Position numbers and translations under genes: made by a program. Shown piece by piece: positions 39,489-54,123 of a stretch of 64,000 bases of DNA. The notes below the pieces were generated by a model. The model had not been told where the DNA came from. It saw only the letters and a program-made list of their open reading frames with translations, and made no database searches. Positions within the stretch are counted from its first letter, which is position 1; each line of letters begins with the position of its first letter. The DNA comes from Geodermatophilus amargosae (GTDB taxonomy: Bacteria; Actinomycetota; Actinomycetes; Mycobacteriales; Geodermatophilaceae): contig NZ_FPBA01000003.1 of assembly GCF_900116515.1 (NCBI RefSeq), forward strand, positions 358,142 to 422,141. The letters run 5' to 3'.

Positions 39489-40625
39489 TCACCGATTGCC
39501 GCCGTCGGGCCGCTCGGCCGGCGCCGCGGCGGGGGCGCCGCGGTCCGGCTGGGCCTCGGCGGCCGGCCCGGCCGTCGGCACGCCGGTCTCCCCGGCGACC
39601 TCGGCCGCGCCCCGCCCGGCCGGACCGCCGACGGCACCTGCCGCGGCCGCCTCGCGGGCGTCGCGCCGGCTGCGGGCCAGGCTCGCCACCGTGGTGACGA
39701 ACAGGGTGACGACGATGACCGACAGCGACAGCCAGGTCGGGATCTCCGGGATGAAGGTGACGTGCTCGCCGCCGTTGATGAACGGCAGCTCGTTCTCGTG
39801 CAGCGCGTGGATCAGCAGCTTGATGCCGATGAAGCCGAGGATCACGGCGAGGCCGTAGTGCAGGTAGACCAGCCGGTCGAGGAGGCCGTCGATGAGGAAG
39901 AACAGCTGACGCAGGCCCAGCAGGGAGAAGGCGTTGGCGGCGAAGACGAGGAAGGTCTCCTCGGTCAGCCCGAAGATGGCCGGGATCGAGTCGACGGCGA
40001 AGAGGAGGTCGGCGCTGCCGATCGCGACCAGCGCGATGGCCAGCGGGGTGATGTACCGCTTGCCGGCGAGCTTCGTGGTCATCCGGTCGCCGTGGTACTC
40101 GTCGGTCGTCGGGATGATCCGGCGGGTCAGCCGGAGGAAGCCGTTCTCGGTGAACTCCTCCTCTTCACCCCCACCGGCGCGGGCCTGCGCGATCGCGGTG
40201 TAGATGAGGAAGGCGCCGAAGAGGTAGAAGACCCAGCTGAAGTTCTCGATGGCCGCGGCGCCGAGGAAGATGAAGATCGTCCGCAGGGCGAGCGCGAAGG
40301 CGATGCCGAAGAGCAGCACCTTCTGCTGCAGCTCCCGCGGCACGGCGAAGCTGGCCATGATCAGCACGAACACGAAGAGGTTGTCGACCGACAGGCTCTT
40401 CTCGGTGATGTAGCCGGCGAAGTACTCCCCGCCGTACTGGCCACCGGCGAAGACCCACACGCCGACGCCGAAGAGGACGGCGAGGGCGACGTAGACCGCC
40501 GACCAGGTCCCCGCCTCGCGCAGCGTCGGTGCGTGCGGCGTGCGAACGTGCCCGACGAAGTCGAAGACGATCATCCCCACGATCGCGGCGACGGTGATCG
40601 CCCACACCCAGATCGGGACGTCCAT
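39489..40625 (-). CDS. terC: TerC-family membrane protein, likely Mn2+ exporter
   Basis: A 378-residue integral membrane protein with about nine helices. The two intramembrane acidic motifs of TerC are present: ITEKSLSVDNLFVFVLIM (about 73-90) and LLFAVDSIPAIFGLT. A cytosolic loop carries GGGEEEEF. The C-terminal 65 residues are an Ala/Gly/Pro-rich tail. TerC proteins (Alx, MeeF/MeeY) export Mn2+ and help metallate exported enzymes. The ATG at 40625 has CCGGAGGT ahead; an upstream in-frame ATG at 40676 lies inside the riboswitch and is rejected. Regulation by the Mn2+ riboswitch supports a manganese role. Confidence 0.93.
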   Translation of the reverse strand: MDVPIWVWAITVAAIVGMIVFDFVGHVRTPHAPTLREAGTWSAVYVALAVLFGVGVWVFAGGQYGGEYFAGYITEKSLSVDNLFVFVLIMASFAVPRELQQKVLLFGIAFALALRTIFIFLGAAAIENFSWVFYLFGAFLIYTAIAQARAGGGEEEEFTENGFLRLTRRIIPTTDEYHGDRMTTKLAGKRYITPLAIALVAIGSADLLFAVDSIPAIFGLTEETFLVFAANAFSLLGLRQLFFLIDGLLDRLVYLHYGLAVILGFIGIKLLIHALHENELPFINGGEHVTFIPEIPTWLSLSVIVVTLFVTTVASLARSRRDAREAAAAGAVGGPAGRGAAEVAGETGVPTAGPAAEAQPDRGAPAAAPAERPDGGNR

Positions 40626-40631
40626 GCGAGT

Positions 40632-40639
40632 ACCTCCGG
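40632..40639 (-). promoter_or_regulatory. TerC ribosome-binding site complementary to riboswitch P1
   Basis: CCGGAGGT on the minus strand, seven bases before the TerC ATG. It is an exact 8-base complement of ACCTCCGG at 40660-40667, the 3' strand of riboswitch helix P1. The two can pair only when P1 is open. Confidence 0.8.
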
Positions 40640-40659
40640 TCGACTGGCAGCTGTCAGCA

Positions 40660-40764
40660 CCGGAGGTCTCTCCCACCGGTCGCTGCAGCGACCGGTCGAT
40701 GACGCCGGGGTGTCTCCACCCGTGTTGACGACGTCACCGCTAGCGGGATACTCCCCTCCACGGT
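40660..40764 (-). promoter_or_regulatory. yybP-ykoY manganese riboswitch upstream of terC
   Basis: The transcript leader of terC shows the conserved yybP-ykoY landmarks in order: GGAGGGGAGTA (5' strand of P1 and first metal-site loop, 40749-40758), GTCAACA, a GGGTG/CACCC arm, GTCATC, a long CGGTCGC/GCGACCG arm, and the 3' GAGACCTCC (40662-40670) that closes P1. This class binds Mn2+ and switches on exporters. The ligand assignment follows from the class; structure was judged by eye. Confidence 0.9.
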
Positions 40765-40813
40765 TCCGCGGGCACGGCAGAGCCGTTCCGGCGGAGTCAC
40801 AGGGCACAACGGC

Positions 40814-40846
40814 GGAGGGGCGCCCGGGGTTCCCGGGCGCCCCTCC
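40814..40846 (-). terminator. Terminator hairpin of the secreted hydrolase gene
   Basis: A perfect 15-bp stem (40814-40828 with 40832-40846) and a three-base loop, 24 bases past the stop of the gene at 40871. It insulates that gene from the terC promoter, which must lie in the 50 bases between this hairpin and the riboswitch. Confidence 0.85.
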
Positions 40847-40870
40847 TGTGTGCCGCGACGACCGCGGCGG

Positions 40871-42439
40871 CTACCCCGCGGCCAGGTAGGCGGCGCGGGC
40901 GGCGGCCAGCATCCCCGGCGCCTCCGACGCGTCGAGACGACCGTCCCGGACCTGGGCGTCGACCGCGGCGGCGTACTGGGCGAGGTACCCGTCGACCGAG
41001 CCGTAGCGCTCCGCCAGCTCCGCCGCGGTGAACGGCTGCCAGCCGCCCCAGTTGCCGCAGACGTCGGTGATCGACGACGTGCCGACCGGGGAGAGCGCCA
41101 CCGGCACCGGCCGGCCGAGCGGGACGACGGCGTCGGGGAAGCGCACGCCGCCGAGCGGCTGCAGGGTGACCGGGTCGGTCCGCGGGACCTGCAGCGCGAC
41201 GCCGGGCAGGTCGTTGAACGACGCCGGGTCCCCGGCCGGGGCCGGCTGCAGGGCGAAGGTCGCCGACGGCGGGAGCTGCCGCCGGTCGCCCAGGCCCGGG
41301 TGCCGGACCACCCGGACGACGTCGGACACCAGCGTGCGCAGGTACGGGTTGTAGGAGATCGGGTTCCGCGCGATCGCGATCCCGCCGTTGCACCGGAGCT
41401 GGCCGAAGACGACGGAGTCCGGGTACGCGGCGATGCCGGCGTGCGGGGCCGGCCAGTCGTAGCGGACGACGCCGCGCGGGCGGTCCGCCTCGACGGTGAC
41501 GCTGGCCCGCAGCCGGTGGTAGTCGGTGTAGGTGGCGACGTCGACGAACAGCGGGTCGCTCTTCCGGCGGGTGAGGATCTGGTCGTAGGTCAGCGGCACG
41601 CCGTCCTCGAGGACGTAGGGCCGCTGCGGTGCACCGCCGGCGAGCTGGTTGACCGCCAGCCAGTTGCCGGCGCCGGAGACCGCGATGGCGGCGTCGAAGA
41701 CACCGCGGCCGGTGCGGTCGTCGACGTTGAAGCCCTCGGCGACTAGGGTGTCCACGAACCAGGCACTCTGGCTGATGCCGGCCAGCACCGATGCCCGGTA
41801 GACCGGCAGGGCCGGACCCGACGGCCGCGGCGCGGTGCCCCGGAGGAGCCGGCCGAAGTCGCGGACGACGACCTCGCCGATGCCCTGGGCCGCGGCCGGC
41901 ACCCCCGGCGAGATGCCGGTCTCCCACTGCACGCGTGCGTAGGACAGGTCCTGCCCGGCGAGCCAGCCGTTGCCGATGCCCGGCGGGTAGACCGCGTCGG
42001 CGGGGCTGGTGTCACCGGTGGTCAGGAAGCCCTGCAGCGAGGGCAGCACCGCGGGGCGGCCGCGGTTCTCCGCCTCGACGAGGACGACGTCGCTGCCGCG
42101 CGGGTCGGCGGGCGCTATCAGCTCGAACTCGCTGCTGTAGGGCACCAGGCCGCGGGCGTCCCGCGCCAGCCCGGAGATCCCGGCGACCTGCTCGCGCGGG
42201 TCGACGACGCCGGACACGCTGCCGGTGGTGCGGGTCCAGGACTCGCCGCCGACGGTGATCGGGGTGCTGGTGGCGGTGACGGCGGTGATCGCCGAGGCGA
42301 GCGGGGCGGGGTGCCCGTGGCCGCCGGGGGTGGCGAGCGCCGGCCCCGCGGTGCTGAGCGACAGGGCGGCGAGCGTCGTCGCGACCACTGTCACGGCGAG
42401 CGGGCCGCGGCGCAGCCCGGGAAAGCGCAAGAAGGACAC
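40871..42439 (-). CDS. Secreted alpha/beta-hydrolase domain protein
   Basis: A 522-residue exported protein. A Tat/Sec-like signal peptide (RR near residue 10, hydrophobic core, AxA-type cleavage near TAGPALA) precedes a large domain that resembles the Abhydrolase_10 group. The likely nucleophile elbow is AGISQSAWF (about 228-236); other blocks are LVEAENRGR, PPGIGNGWLAGQDLSYARVQWETG and NPISYNPYLRTLV. Substrate unknown; related proteins are poorly characterised. GTG start at 42439 with AAGGAG nine bases ahead. Confidence 0.75.
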   Translation of the reverse strand: MSFLRFPGLRRGPLAVTVVATTLAALSLSTAGPALATPGGHGHPAPLASAITAVTATSTPITVGGESWTRTTGSVSGVVDPREQVAGISGLARDARGLVPYSSEFELIAPADPRGSDVVLVEAENRGRPAVLPSLQGFLTTGDTSPADAVYPPGIGNGWLAGQDLSYARVQWETGISPGVPAAAQGIGEVVVRDFGRLLRGTAPRPSGPALPVYRASVLAGISQSAWFVDTLVAEGFNVDDRTGRGVFDAAIAVSGAGNWLAVNQLAGGAPQRPYVLEDGVPLTYDQILTRRKSDPLFVDVATYTDYHRLRASVTVEADRPRGVVRYDWPAPHAGIAAYPDSVVFGQLRCNGGIAIARNPISYNPYLRTLVSDVVRVVRHPGLGDRRQLPPSATFALQPAPAGDPASFNDLPGVALQVPRTDPVTLQPLGGVRFPDAVVPLGRPVPVALSPVGTSSITDVCGNWGGWQPFTAAELAERYGSVDGYLAQYAAAVDAQVRDGRLDASEAPGMLAAARAAYLAAG

Positions 42440-42533
42440 GCGCAGGACTCCTTCGTCCGGGACGGGAAGGTCTCGAACGTAACGCTCGTGCGACGTGTGT
42501 CACACGGCCGGGGTGGGTCCCCGGCCGTGGAAC

Positions 42534-44660
<2,127 letters not shown>

Positions 44661-45128
44661 GGGTCGACGGTACGACCGTCCGGTGACAGAACGGCGCGTG
44701 TGACGGGCGGGCACCCAGGGACGCACGGGACGGGTCGCTTGCGGTCGCCTCCGGCGTCGTGCTCCTGCGTGCGCCCGCGACCCGATAGCGTGCCCCTCGC
44801 AGGCGCGGTGCCGCGCCGGGGACCAGTGCCACCCGGGATGCCCGGACGAGGTCGGACCCCGGCGCCCCGCGACTCGGTACCAGGTGTGACCGGCGCCCGC
44901 GCCCGGCCGCAGCGGACCTGCGCACGACGCCCTCCCGGCCCCGCCGTGGAGGGCGTCGTCGTCTCCGCAGGCGGTCCCGTGACGTGCGCCGCGTCAGGTG
45001 TGGAGCCGCCCGGATCGGGCAAGGGACCGGCGGGCACCGTGTGCCCAGACCCCCTGCCGACGGCCGCGGCGGGGGGCCGACGCGCCCCGCGACCCCGCCG
45101 GGGCGCCACTGCAGGAGGAAAGACTCGA
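44661..45128. other. 468-base gap between divergent uvrB and glgX
   Basis: No supported gene. It holds the promoters for uvrB (minus) and glgX (plus). One 12-bp inverted repeat with a 12-base loop (44924-44935 and 44948-44959) could be a leader structure or terminator. AGGAGG at 45112-45117 is the glgX ribosome site. No recognised riboswitch class was found. Confidence 0.6.
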
Positions 45129-47239
<2,111 letters not shown>

Positions 47240-47243
<4 letters not shown>

Positions 47244-49567
47244 GCGGGCCCCGCGACAGCCGGGAGCGGCGGCGGGCGACGCCGTCGGCCACCTACCGGC
47301 TGCAGGTGACGGCCGACTTCACCCTCGACGACGCCGCGGCCGTGGCCGGCTACCTCGCCGACCTCGGTGTCAGCCACGCGTACACCTCTCCCCTGCTGCG
47401 TTCCGCTGCGGGCAGCACGCACGGCTACGACACCGTCGACCACGCGCACGTCGACGAGTCGCGCGGCGGGCAGGAGGGCTTCGACCGGTTCGTGGCCCGG
47501 CTGCACGAGCACGCGCTGGGCCTGGTCCTCGACCTGGTGCCCAACCACATGGGCGTGGCCGACCCGGCCGAGGCGCCGTGGTGGTGGGACGTGCTGCAGC
47601 ACGGCCGCGACAGCGCGCACGCCTCGGCGTTCGACGTCGACTGGGACTTCGGCGACGGGCGGATCCGCATCCCCGTGCTGGGGTCGGGCGACGACGTCGA
47701 GGAGCTCGAGGTCGTGGACGGCGAGCTGCGGTACTACGACAACCGCTTCCCGCTCGCGCCCGGCACCGGGGAGGGCACGCCGCAGGAGGTGCACGACCGG
47801 CAGCACTACGAGCTGGTCGACTGGCGGCGCGCGGACTCCGACCTGAACTACCGGCGGTTCTTCGCGATCAACACCCTCGCCGGGCTGCGGGTGGAGGACC
47901 CCGAGGTCTTCGACGCCACCCACGAGCTGGTGCTGCGACTGGTCGAGCAGGGCGCCGTCGACGGCCTGCGGATCGACCACCCCGACGGCCTCGCCGACCC
48001 GAAGGGCTACCTGGACCGGCTGGCGGAGGCCTCCGGTGGCCGGTGGACCGTCGTCGAGAAGATCCTCGAGCCCGGTGAGGACCTGCCCGGCAGCTGGCGC
48101 TGCGCCGGCACCACCGGTTACGACGCGCTGGCCGAGGTCGACGACGTCCTGGTCGACCCGGCCGGTGAGGCGGCGCTGACCGCGCTGGACACCGAGCTGT
48201 CGGGGCGGCCGGTCGACTACGCGCAGCTGGTGCACCACTGCAAGCGCGAGGTCACCGACGGGAGCCTCGGCTCGGAGGTCGCCCGGCTGGTGCGGGTGGT
48301 CGGCGAGCTGGCCGGCGTCGACCGCGAGCAGCAGACCGAGGCGCTGGCCGAGCTGCTGGCCACCTTCGACGTCTACCGCAGCTACCTGCCCGACGGGCGC
48401 GAGCACCTCGACGCCGCGGTGTCGGCCGTGCGCGACCGCCGGCCCGACCTGGTCGCCGCCGTCGACGCGCTGCACCCGGTGCTCGCCCAGGCCGGCACCG
48501 AGGCGGCCACCCGCTTCGAGCAGACCAGCGGCCCGGTGATGGCCAAGGGCGTCGAGGACAGCGCCTACTACCGGTGGGCGCGGTTCGTGGTGCTCAACGA
48601 GGTCGGCGGCGACCCGGCGCGGTTCGGCTCCACGGTCGAGGAGTGGCACGCCGCGCAGGAGCGGCGGCTGGAGCGCAAGCCGGCGTCGATGACGACGCTC
48701 ACCACGCACGACACCAAGCGCAGCGAGGACACCCGGGCGCGGCTGGCCGTCCTCGCCGAGGTGCCGACCGAGTGGGCCGAGCTGGTCCGCCGCTGGCTAT
48801 CGCGCCACCCGCTGTCCGACCGGCCTCTGGCGCACCTGGTGTGGCAGAACCTGGTGGGCGCCTGGCCGCTGTCGCGCGAGCGGGCGCACGCCTACGCCGA
48901 GAAGGCCGCCCGCGAGGCCGGCCTGTCGACGACGTGGACCGACGTCGACGAGGCGTTCGAGGCCTCCCTGCACGCGATGGTCGACGCCGCCTACGACGAC
49001 CCGGCGACGAACGGCGAGATCGAGGAGTTCGTCGCGCGGATCGGCCCGGCCGGGCGGTCCAACGCGCTGGCGCAGAAGCTCGTGCAGCTGACGATGCCCG
49101 GCGTCCCCGACGTCTACCAGGGCACCGAGCTGGAGGACCGCTCGCTGGTCGACCCGGACAACCGCCGTCCGGTCGACTACGACGAGCGCCGGCGGCTGCT
49201 GGCCCGCCTCGACGGCGGCGAGGTGCCCGGGGTCGACGACACCGGCGCGGCGAAGCTGCGCGTGGTCTCGCGGGCACTGCGGCTGCGCCGGGACTCCCCG
49301 GAGCTGTTCACCGGGTACGCGCCGGTGGAGGTCACCGGGTCGGCCGCCGACCACGTCGTCGCCTTCGACCGGGGCGGTGCGGTGACGGTCGCGACCCGGT
49401 TGCCGGTCGGGCTGGCCGCGGCCGGGTGGGGCGACACCGCCCTCGCCCTGTCCACCGGCGCCTGGCGCGACGTGCTCACCGGCACCCGGGTGGTCTCCGA
49501 TGCCGGGGGCGTGACCGTGGGCGAGCTGCTGTCCCGGTTGCCCGTGGCGTTGCTCGTCCAGGAGTGA
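47240..49567 (+). CDS. treY: Maltooligosyltrehalose synthase
   Basis: A 775-residue GH13 enzyme that isomerises the reducing-end alpha-1,4 bond of a maltodextrin to an alpha-1,1 trehalose linkage. Landmarks: [20 protein letters not shown] start, [43 protein letters not shown] (catalytic Asp near 244), WTVVEKIL (acid Glu near 273) and [18 protein letters not shown] at 47240 overlaps the glgX stop by 4 bases; longer readings upstream lie inside glgX and are rejected. Confidence 0.96.
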
Positions 49568-50581
<1,014 letters not shown>

Positions 50582-50588
50582 CCCGCAC

Positions 50589-50620
50589 GGTGGCCGGGGA
50601 GCACGCGCTCCCCGGCCACC
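50589..50620 (+). terminator. Terminator hairpin after rpf
   Basis: A perfect 14-bp stem (50589-50602 with 50607-50620) and a four-base loop, 7 bases past the rpf stop. With the treY terminator it isolates rpf as its own transcript between treY and treZ. Confidence 0.85.
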
Positions 50621-50730
50621 GCCGCGGTCGACCCCGCGGCACGACCGTCGCGGGACGACCGTCGCGGTTGACCGGGCCCGCCGCGGGCAAGACGGTCGGG
50701 TCACCCCGCTCGACCCCTGGAGGCCCCCGC

Positions 50731-52482
50731 ATGTCCGCACCCGTCGAGTTCGCCGTCTGGGCGCCCGTGCCCGAGCGCGTGCGCCTACAGGTCGACGGCG
50801 CGGTGCACGACATGCGCCGCGGCGACGACGGCTGGTGGCGGGCCGAGGTCGAGGCCGGCCCGGAGGCGGACTACGGCTTCCTGCTCGGCGACGACGACAC
50901 CCCGCGGCCGGACCCGCGCTCGCGGCGGCAGCCCGACGGCGTGCACGGCCTCTCCCGCCGGTTCGACCCCGCGGCCCACTCCTGGGGCGACGGCGCGTGG
51001 ACCGGGCGCCCGCTGGCCGGCGGCGTCGTCTACGAGATGCACGTCGGCACGTTTACCCCCGAGGGCACCCTCGACGCCGCGATCGACCGGCTGGACCACC
51101 TCGTCGACCTCGGCGTCGACTTCGTCGAGCTGCTGCCGGTCAACGGGTTCGACGGCACGCACAACTGGGGCTACGACGGCGTCCTCTGGTACGCCGTCCA
51201 GGAGAGCTACGGCGGGCCGGCCGCCTACCAGCGCTTCGTCGACGCCTGCCACCAGCGTGGCCTCGGCGTGATCCAGGACGTCGTCTACAACCACCTGGGC
51301 CCGTCGGGGAACTACCTCCCGCTGTTCATGCCGGTCTTCAGCGAGGGCGGGCCCAACCCGTGGGGCTCCTCGGTCAACCTGTCCGGGCCGGACTCCGACG
51401 AGGTGCGCCGCTACGTCCTGGACAACGCGCTGATGTGGCTGCGCGACATGCACGTCGACGGGCTGCGCCTGGACGCCGTGCACGCGCTGGTCGACGAGCG
51501 GGCCACGCACGTGCTCGAGGAGATGGCCCAGGAGGTCGACCGGCTGTCGGTCGCCGAGGGCCGGCCGCTGACGCTGATCGCGGAGAGCGACCTCAACGAC
51601 CCGCACCTGGTGACCCCCCGCGCGGCCAACGGGAAGGGCATCCACGCGCAGTGGAGCGACGACTTCCACCACGCGGTCTTCGCGACGCTCACCGGGGAGG
51701 CCTCGGGCTACTACGCCGACTTCGCCGAGGCCGGGCTGTCGGGCGTGGCCAAGACCCTCACCGGGGCCTTCTTCCACGACGGGTCGTGGTCGAGCTTCCG
51801 CCGCCGGCACCACGGGCGGCCCGTCGACACCTCGCGGCTGCCGGGCTGGAAGTTCCTCGGCTACCTGCAGGACCACGACCAGATCGGCAACCGGGCGGTC
51901 GGTGACCGCGTCTCGGCGACCCTGTCCCCGGGCCTGCTCGCCGTCGGCGCGACGATCGTGCTGACCAGCCCGTTCACGCCGATGCTGTTCATGGGCGAGG
52001 AGTGGGGCGCCTCGACGCCGTGGCAGTTCTTCACCAGCCACACCGACCCCGAGATCGGCCGCGCGACGGCGGTGGGCCGCAAGGCCGAGTTCGCCGAGCA
52101 CGGCTGGGACGCCGACGAGGTGCCCGACCCGCAGGACCCGGAGACCTTCACCCGCTCGAAGCTCGACTGGTCGGAGCTCGACCGGGAGCCGCACGCGACC
52201 GTGCTCGCCGTCCACCGGCGGCTGCTGGCGCTGCGTCGGGAGCACCCGGAGCTGGTCGACGCCGACCTCGCCGCCATGGAGGTCGGCTGGGACGACGAGG
52301 ACCGCGTGCTCGTGGTGCACCGCGGCTCGCTGCGGGTGGTGGCCAACCTGTCCGACGAGGAGCAGGAGATCGAGCTGGACCGGCCGGCCACCGGGGTGCT
52401 GTTCGCGACGGCGGACGAGCCTGCGTCGTCCGGGACGTCGGTGACGGTGCCGGCCGAGAGCGCGGCCGTCCTCACCACCTGA
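50731..52482 (+). CDS. treZ: Malto-oligosyltrehalose trehalohydrolase
   Basis: A 583-residue GH13 enzyme that releases trehalose from the TreY product. N-terminal CBM48-like domain ([18 protein letters not shown]), [41 protein letters not shown] (nucleophile Asp near 248), [10 protein letters not shown] (acid Glu near 285) and [12 protein letters not shown] (Asp near 383) are all present. ATG at 50731 has TGGAGG ahead. It is separated from treY by the rpf unit and runs into the RibD-like gene with a one-base overlap (TGATG). Confidence 0.96.
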   Translation: MSAPVEFAVWAPVPERVRLQVDGAVHDMRRGDDGWWRAEVEAGPEADYGFLLGDDDTPRPDPRSRRQPDGVHGLSRRFDPAAHSWGDGAWTGRPLAGGVVYEMHVGTFTPEGTLDAAIDRLDHLVDLGVDFVELLPVNGFDGTHNWGYDGVLWYAVQESYGGPAAYQRFVDACHQRGLGVIQDVVYNHLGPSGNYLPLFMPVFSEGGPNPWGSSVNLSGPDSDEVRRYVLDNALMWLRDMHVDGLRLDAVHALVDERATHVLEEMAQEVDRLSVAEGRPLTLIAESDLNDPHLVTPRAANGKGIHAQWSDDFHHAVFATLTGEASGYYADFAEAGLSGVAKTLTGAFFHDGSWSSFRRRHHGRPVDTSRLPGWKFLGYLQDHDQIGNRAVGDRVSATLSPGLLAVGATIVLTSPFTPMLFMGEEWGASTPWQFFTSHTDPEIGRATAVGRKAEFAEHGWDADEVPDPQDPETFTRSKLDWSELDREPHATVLAVHRRLLALRREHPELVDADLAAMEVGWDDEDRVLVVHRGSLRVVANLSDEEQEIELDRPATGVLFATADEPASSGTSVTVPAESAAVLTT

Positions 52483-53234
52483 TGCGCCGCCTGCACCCCT
52501 CCCCCACCGGGCCGACCGGCGACGAACCGACCGACGACGACCTGACCGACGACGACCTGGCGGCGGCCTACGCGCTGCCGCCGGGCCGCTCGTTCCGCGT
52601 CGACTTCGTCGCCTCGCTCGACGGCGCGGTCACGGTGGACGGCGCCAGCGCCGGGCTCGGCTCGCCGGGTGACCGGCGGGTGTTCTCGACGCTGCGCGCG
52701 CTGGCCGACGTCGTCCTGGTCGGGCACGGGACGGCGGCCGGCGAGCGCTACGGCCCGGTGACCGCTGCCTCCGCCGTCGGGCGGCGGCGCGCGGCGCTGG
52801 GCCGGCCGGCGGAGCTGCCGGTCGCGGTGGTGTCGCGGCGGGCCTCGATGGCACCGGGCGACCGGCTGGCGCAGGCGCCGACCCTGCTGGTGACCTGCGC
52901 CGCCGCCGACCCCGGCCGCCGTGCCGCGCTGGCCGAGGCGGGCGTCGACGTGCTCGTGTGCGGGGACGCCGACGTGGACCTGCCGACGGCGGTGGACGCC
53001 CTCGCCGGCCGCGGGCTCGAGCAGGTGCTCTGCGAGGGCGGCCCGTCGCTGCTGGGCGCGGCGCTGGACGCGGGCGTCGTCGACGAGCTCGACCTCACCG
53101 TCTCCCCCGCCCTCGTCGGCGGGCAGGCGCGGCTGCTGGACCGGGGGCTGCGCGACGTCGTCCGGCCGCGGCTGCTGCAGGTGCTCGAGGAGGACGGCGT
53201 CCTCTTCACCCGCTACGCGGTCGGGCCGAGCTGA
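52482..53234 (+). CDS. RibD C-terminal-like (dihydrofolate-reductase fold) pyrimidine reductase family protein
   Basis: A 250-residue protein of the RibD_C/DHFR-like fold. RVDFVASLDGAVTVDG at the start of the domain (about 38-53), DRRVFSTLRALADVVLVGHGTA, and VLCEGGPSLLGAAL (about 184-198) are the NADPH- and substrate-region hallmarks. Stand-alone members occur in actinobacteria outside the rib operon; the true substrate may be a riboflavin precursor or something else. ATG at 52482 overlaps the treZ stop by one base. The 3' end overlaps the convergent VOC gene by 22 bases. Confidence 0.82.
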   Translation: MRRLHPSPTGPTGDEPTDDDLTDDDLAAAYALPPGRSFRVDFVASLDGAVTVDGASAGLGSPGDRRVFSTLRALADVVLVGHGTAAGERYGPVTAASAVGRRRAALGRPAELPVAVVSRRASMAPGDRLAQAPTLLVTCAAADPGRRAALAEAGVDVLVCGDADVDLPTAVDALAGRGLEQVLCEGGPSLLGAALDAGVVDELDLTVSPALVGGQARLLDRGLRDVVRPRLLQVLEEDGVLFTRYAVGPS

Positions 53235-53914
53235 GCGGCGAGCTCGGCGGCCTGCCGACGGGCCGCGGCCGCCTCCTCCGCCCCGGGCACGGCGTCCAGC
53301 TCGGCCAGCGCGGTGCGGGCCGCCCCGGGATCGCCGCGCCGCACGGACAGCTCGGCGAGGAAGGCCAGCGCCTCGACCCGCTCGACCGGGTCGGCGTCCG
53401 GAGCCCGGCGCAGCGCCCCGGCGAGCAGCCTCGCGGCCTGGTCGACGTCGCCGCGCGAGTCGGCCGCGACCACGGCGTCGGCGAGGCTGCGGGCGAGCCG
53501 GGACGACGGCTCCGGCCCGGCCGCCCCTCCGCGGACGACGCGGATCCAGTTGCCGCCCGGGTCGACGAGGCTGAACCCGGTCAGGCCGTCGGCGTTGCGG
53601 CGCGGCCGGGGCCGGGTGATCCGCGGGAAGCCGGTGAGCGGCAGCCGGCCGTGGCGGGCACGCAGGCCGGCGGCGAAGGCCTCGAACAGCTCCGCGGGGT
53701 CGTCGACCACGACCAGGCAGCTGCCGTAGGAGTCCTCGGGGCGGTGACCCGGCTGCTCGAACCAGTGCAGGTCGAGGTCCTCGCGGCGCACGGCGAGGTA
53801 CGGGTTGGGCCGCCGCTGCCGGTACGTGGTGGTGAAGCCGAGGGCGACGGCGAAGTCCTGGACCTCGTCGATCGCGCCGCAGGGCAGCAGGGGGACGGTG
53901 CGTTCGCCGGCCAT
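53213..53914 (-). CDS. Glyoxalase/VOC-domain protein with helical C-terminal extension
   Basis: A 233-residue cytosolic protein. The VOC fold spans about residues 1-130 (TVPLLPCGAIDEVQDFAVALGF, DLHWFEQPGHRPEDSYGSCLVVVDD, GFSLVDPGGNWIRVVR), typical of bleomycin-resistance/extradiol-dioxygenase-like proteins. Residues 135-233 are TPR-like helices (DQAARLLAGALRRAPD, ALAFLAELSVRRGDPGAARTALAEL). ATG at 53914 (MAGERTVPL) fits the family; an upstream in-frame start would add 45 Cys/Arg-rich residues. Ligand or substrate unknown. Confidence 0.78.
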   Translation of the reverse strand: MAGERTVPLLPCGAIDEVQDFAVALGFTTTYRQRRPNPYLAVRREDLDLHWFEQPGHRPEDSYGSCLVVVDDPAELFEAFAAGLRARHGRLPLTGFPRITRPRPRRNADGLTGFSLVDPGGNWIRVVRGGAAGPEPSSRLARSLADAVVAADSRGDVDQAARLLAGALRRAPDADPVERVEALAFLAELSVRRGDPGAARTALAELDAVPGAEEAAAARRQAAELAAQLGPTA

Positions 53915-54123
53915 CCCGCAGTCGACCACGCCACCCGGTCGGCACGCACACAGATCGCCGGCGGTGAGCGTGTGCGCCGGCGCCGCGTCCCGGGCCTCGG
54001 GATGCGGCCGGAGCGCACACCCTCGGCTCCGACCGCGGCATCCGGTCACCCGATCCGGGCGGGCGTCGCGCCAGGGGCGGGTTCGGCCGTTGCGTGCCGC
54101 CGGGGGCTGCTTGACTGACCAGC

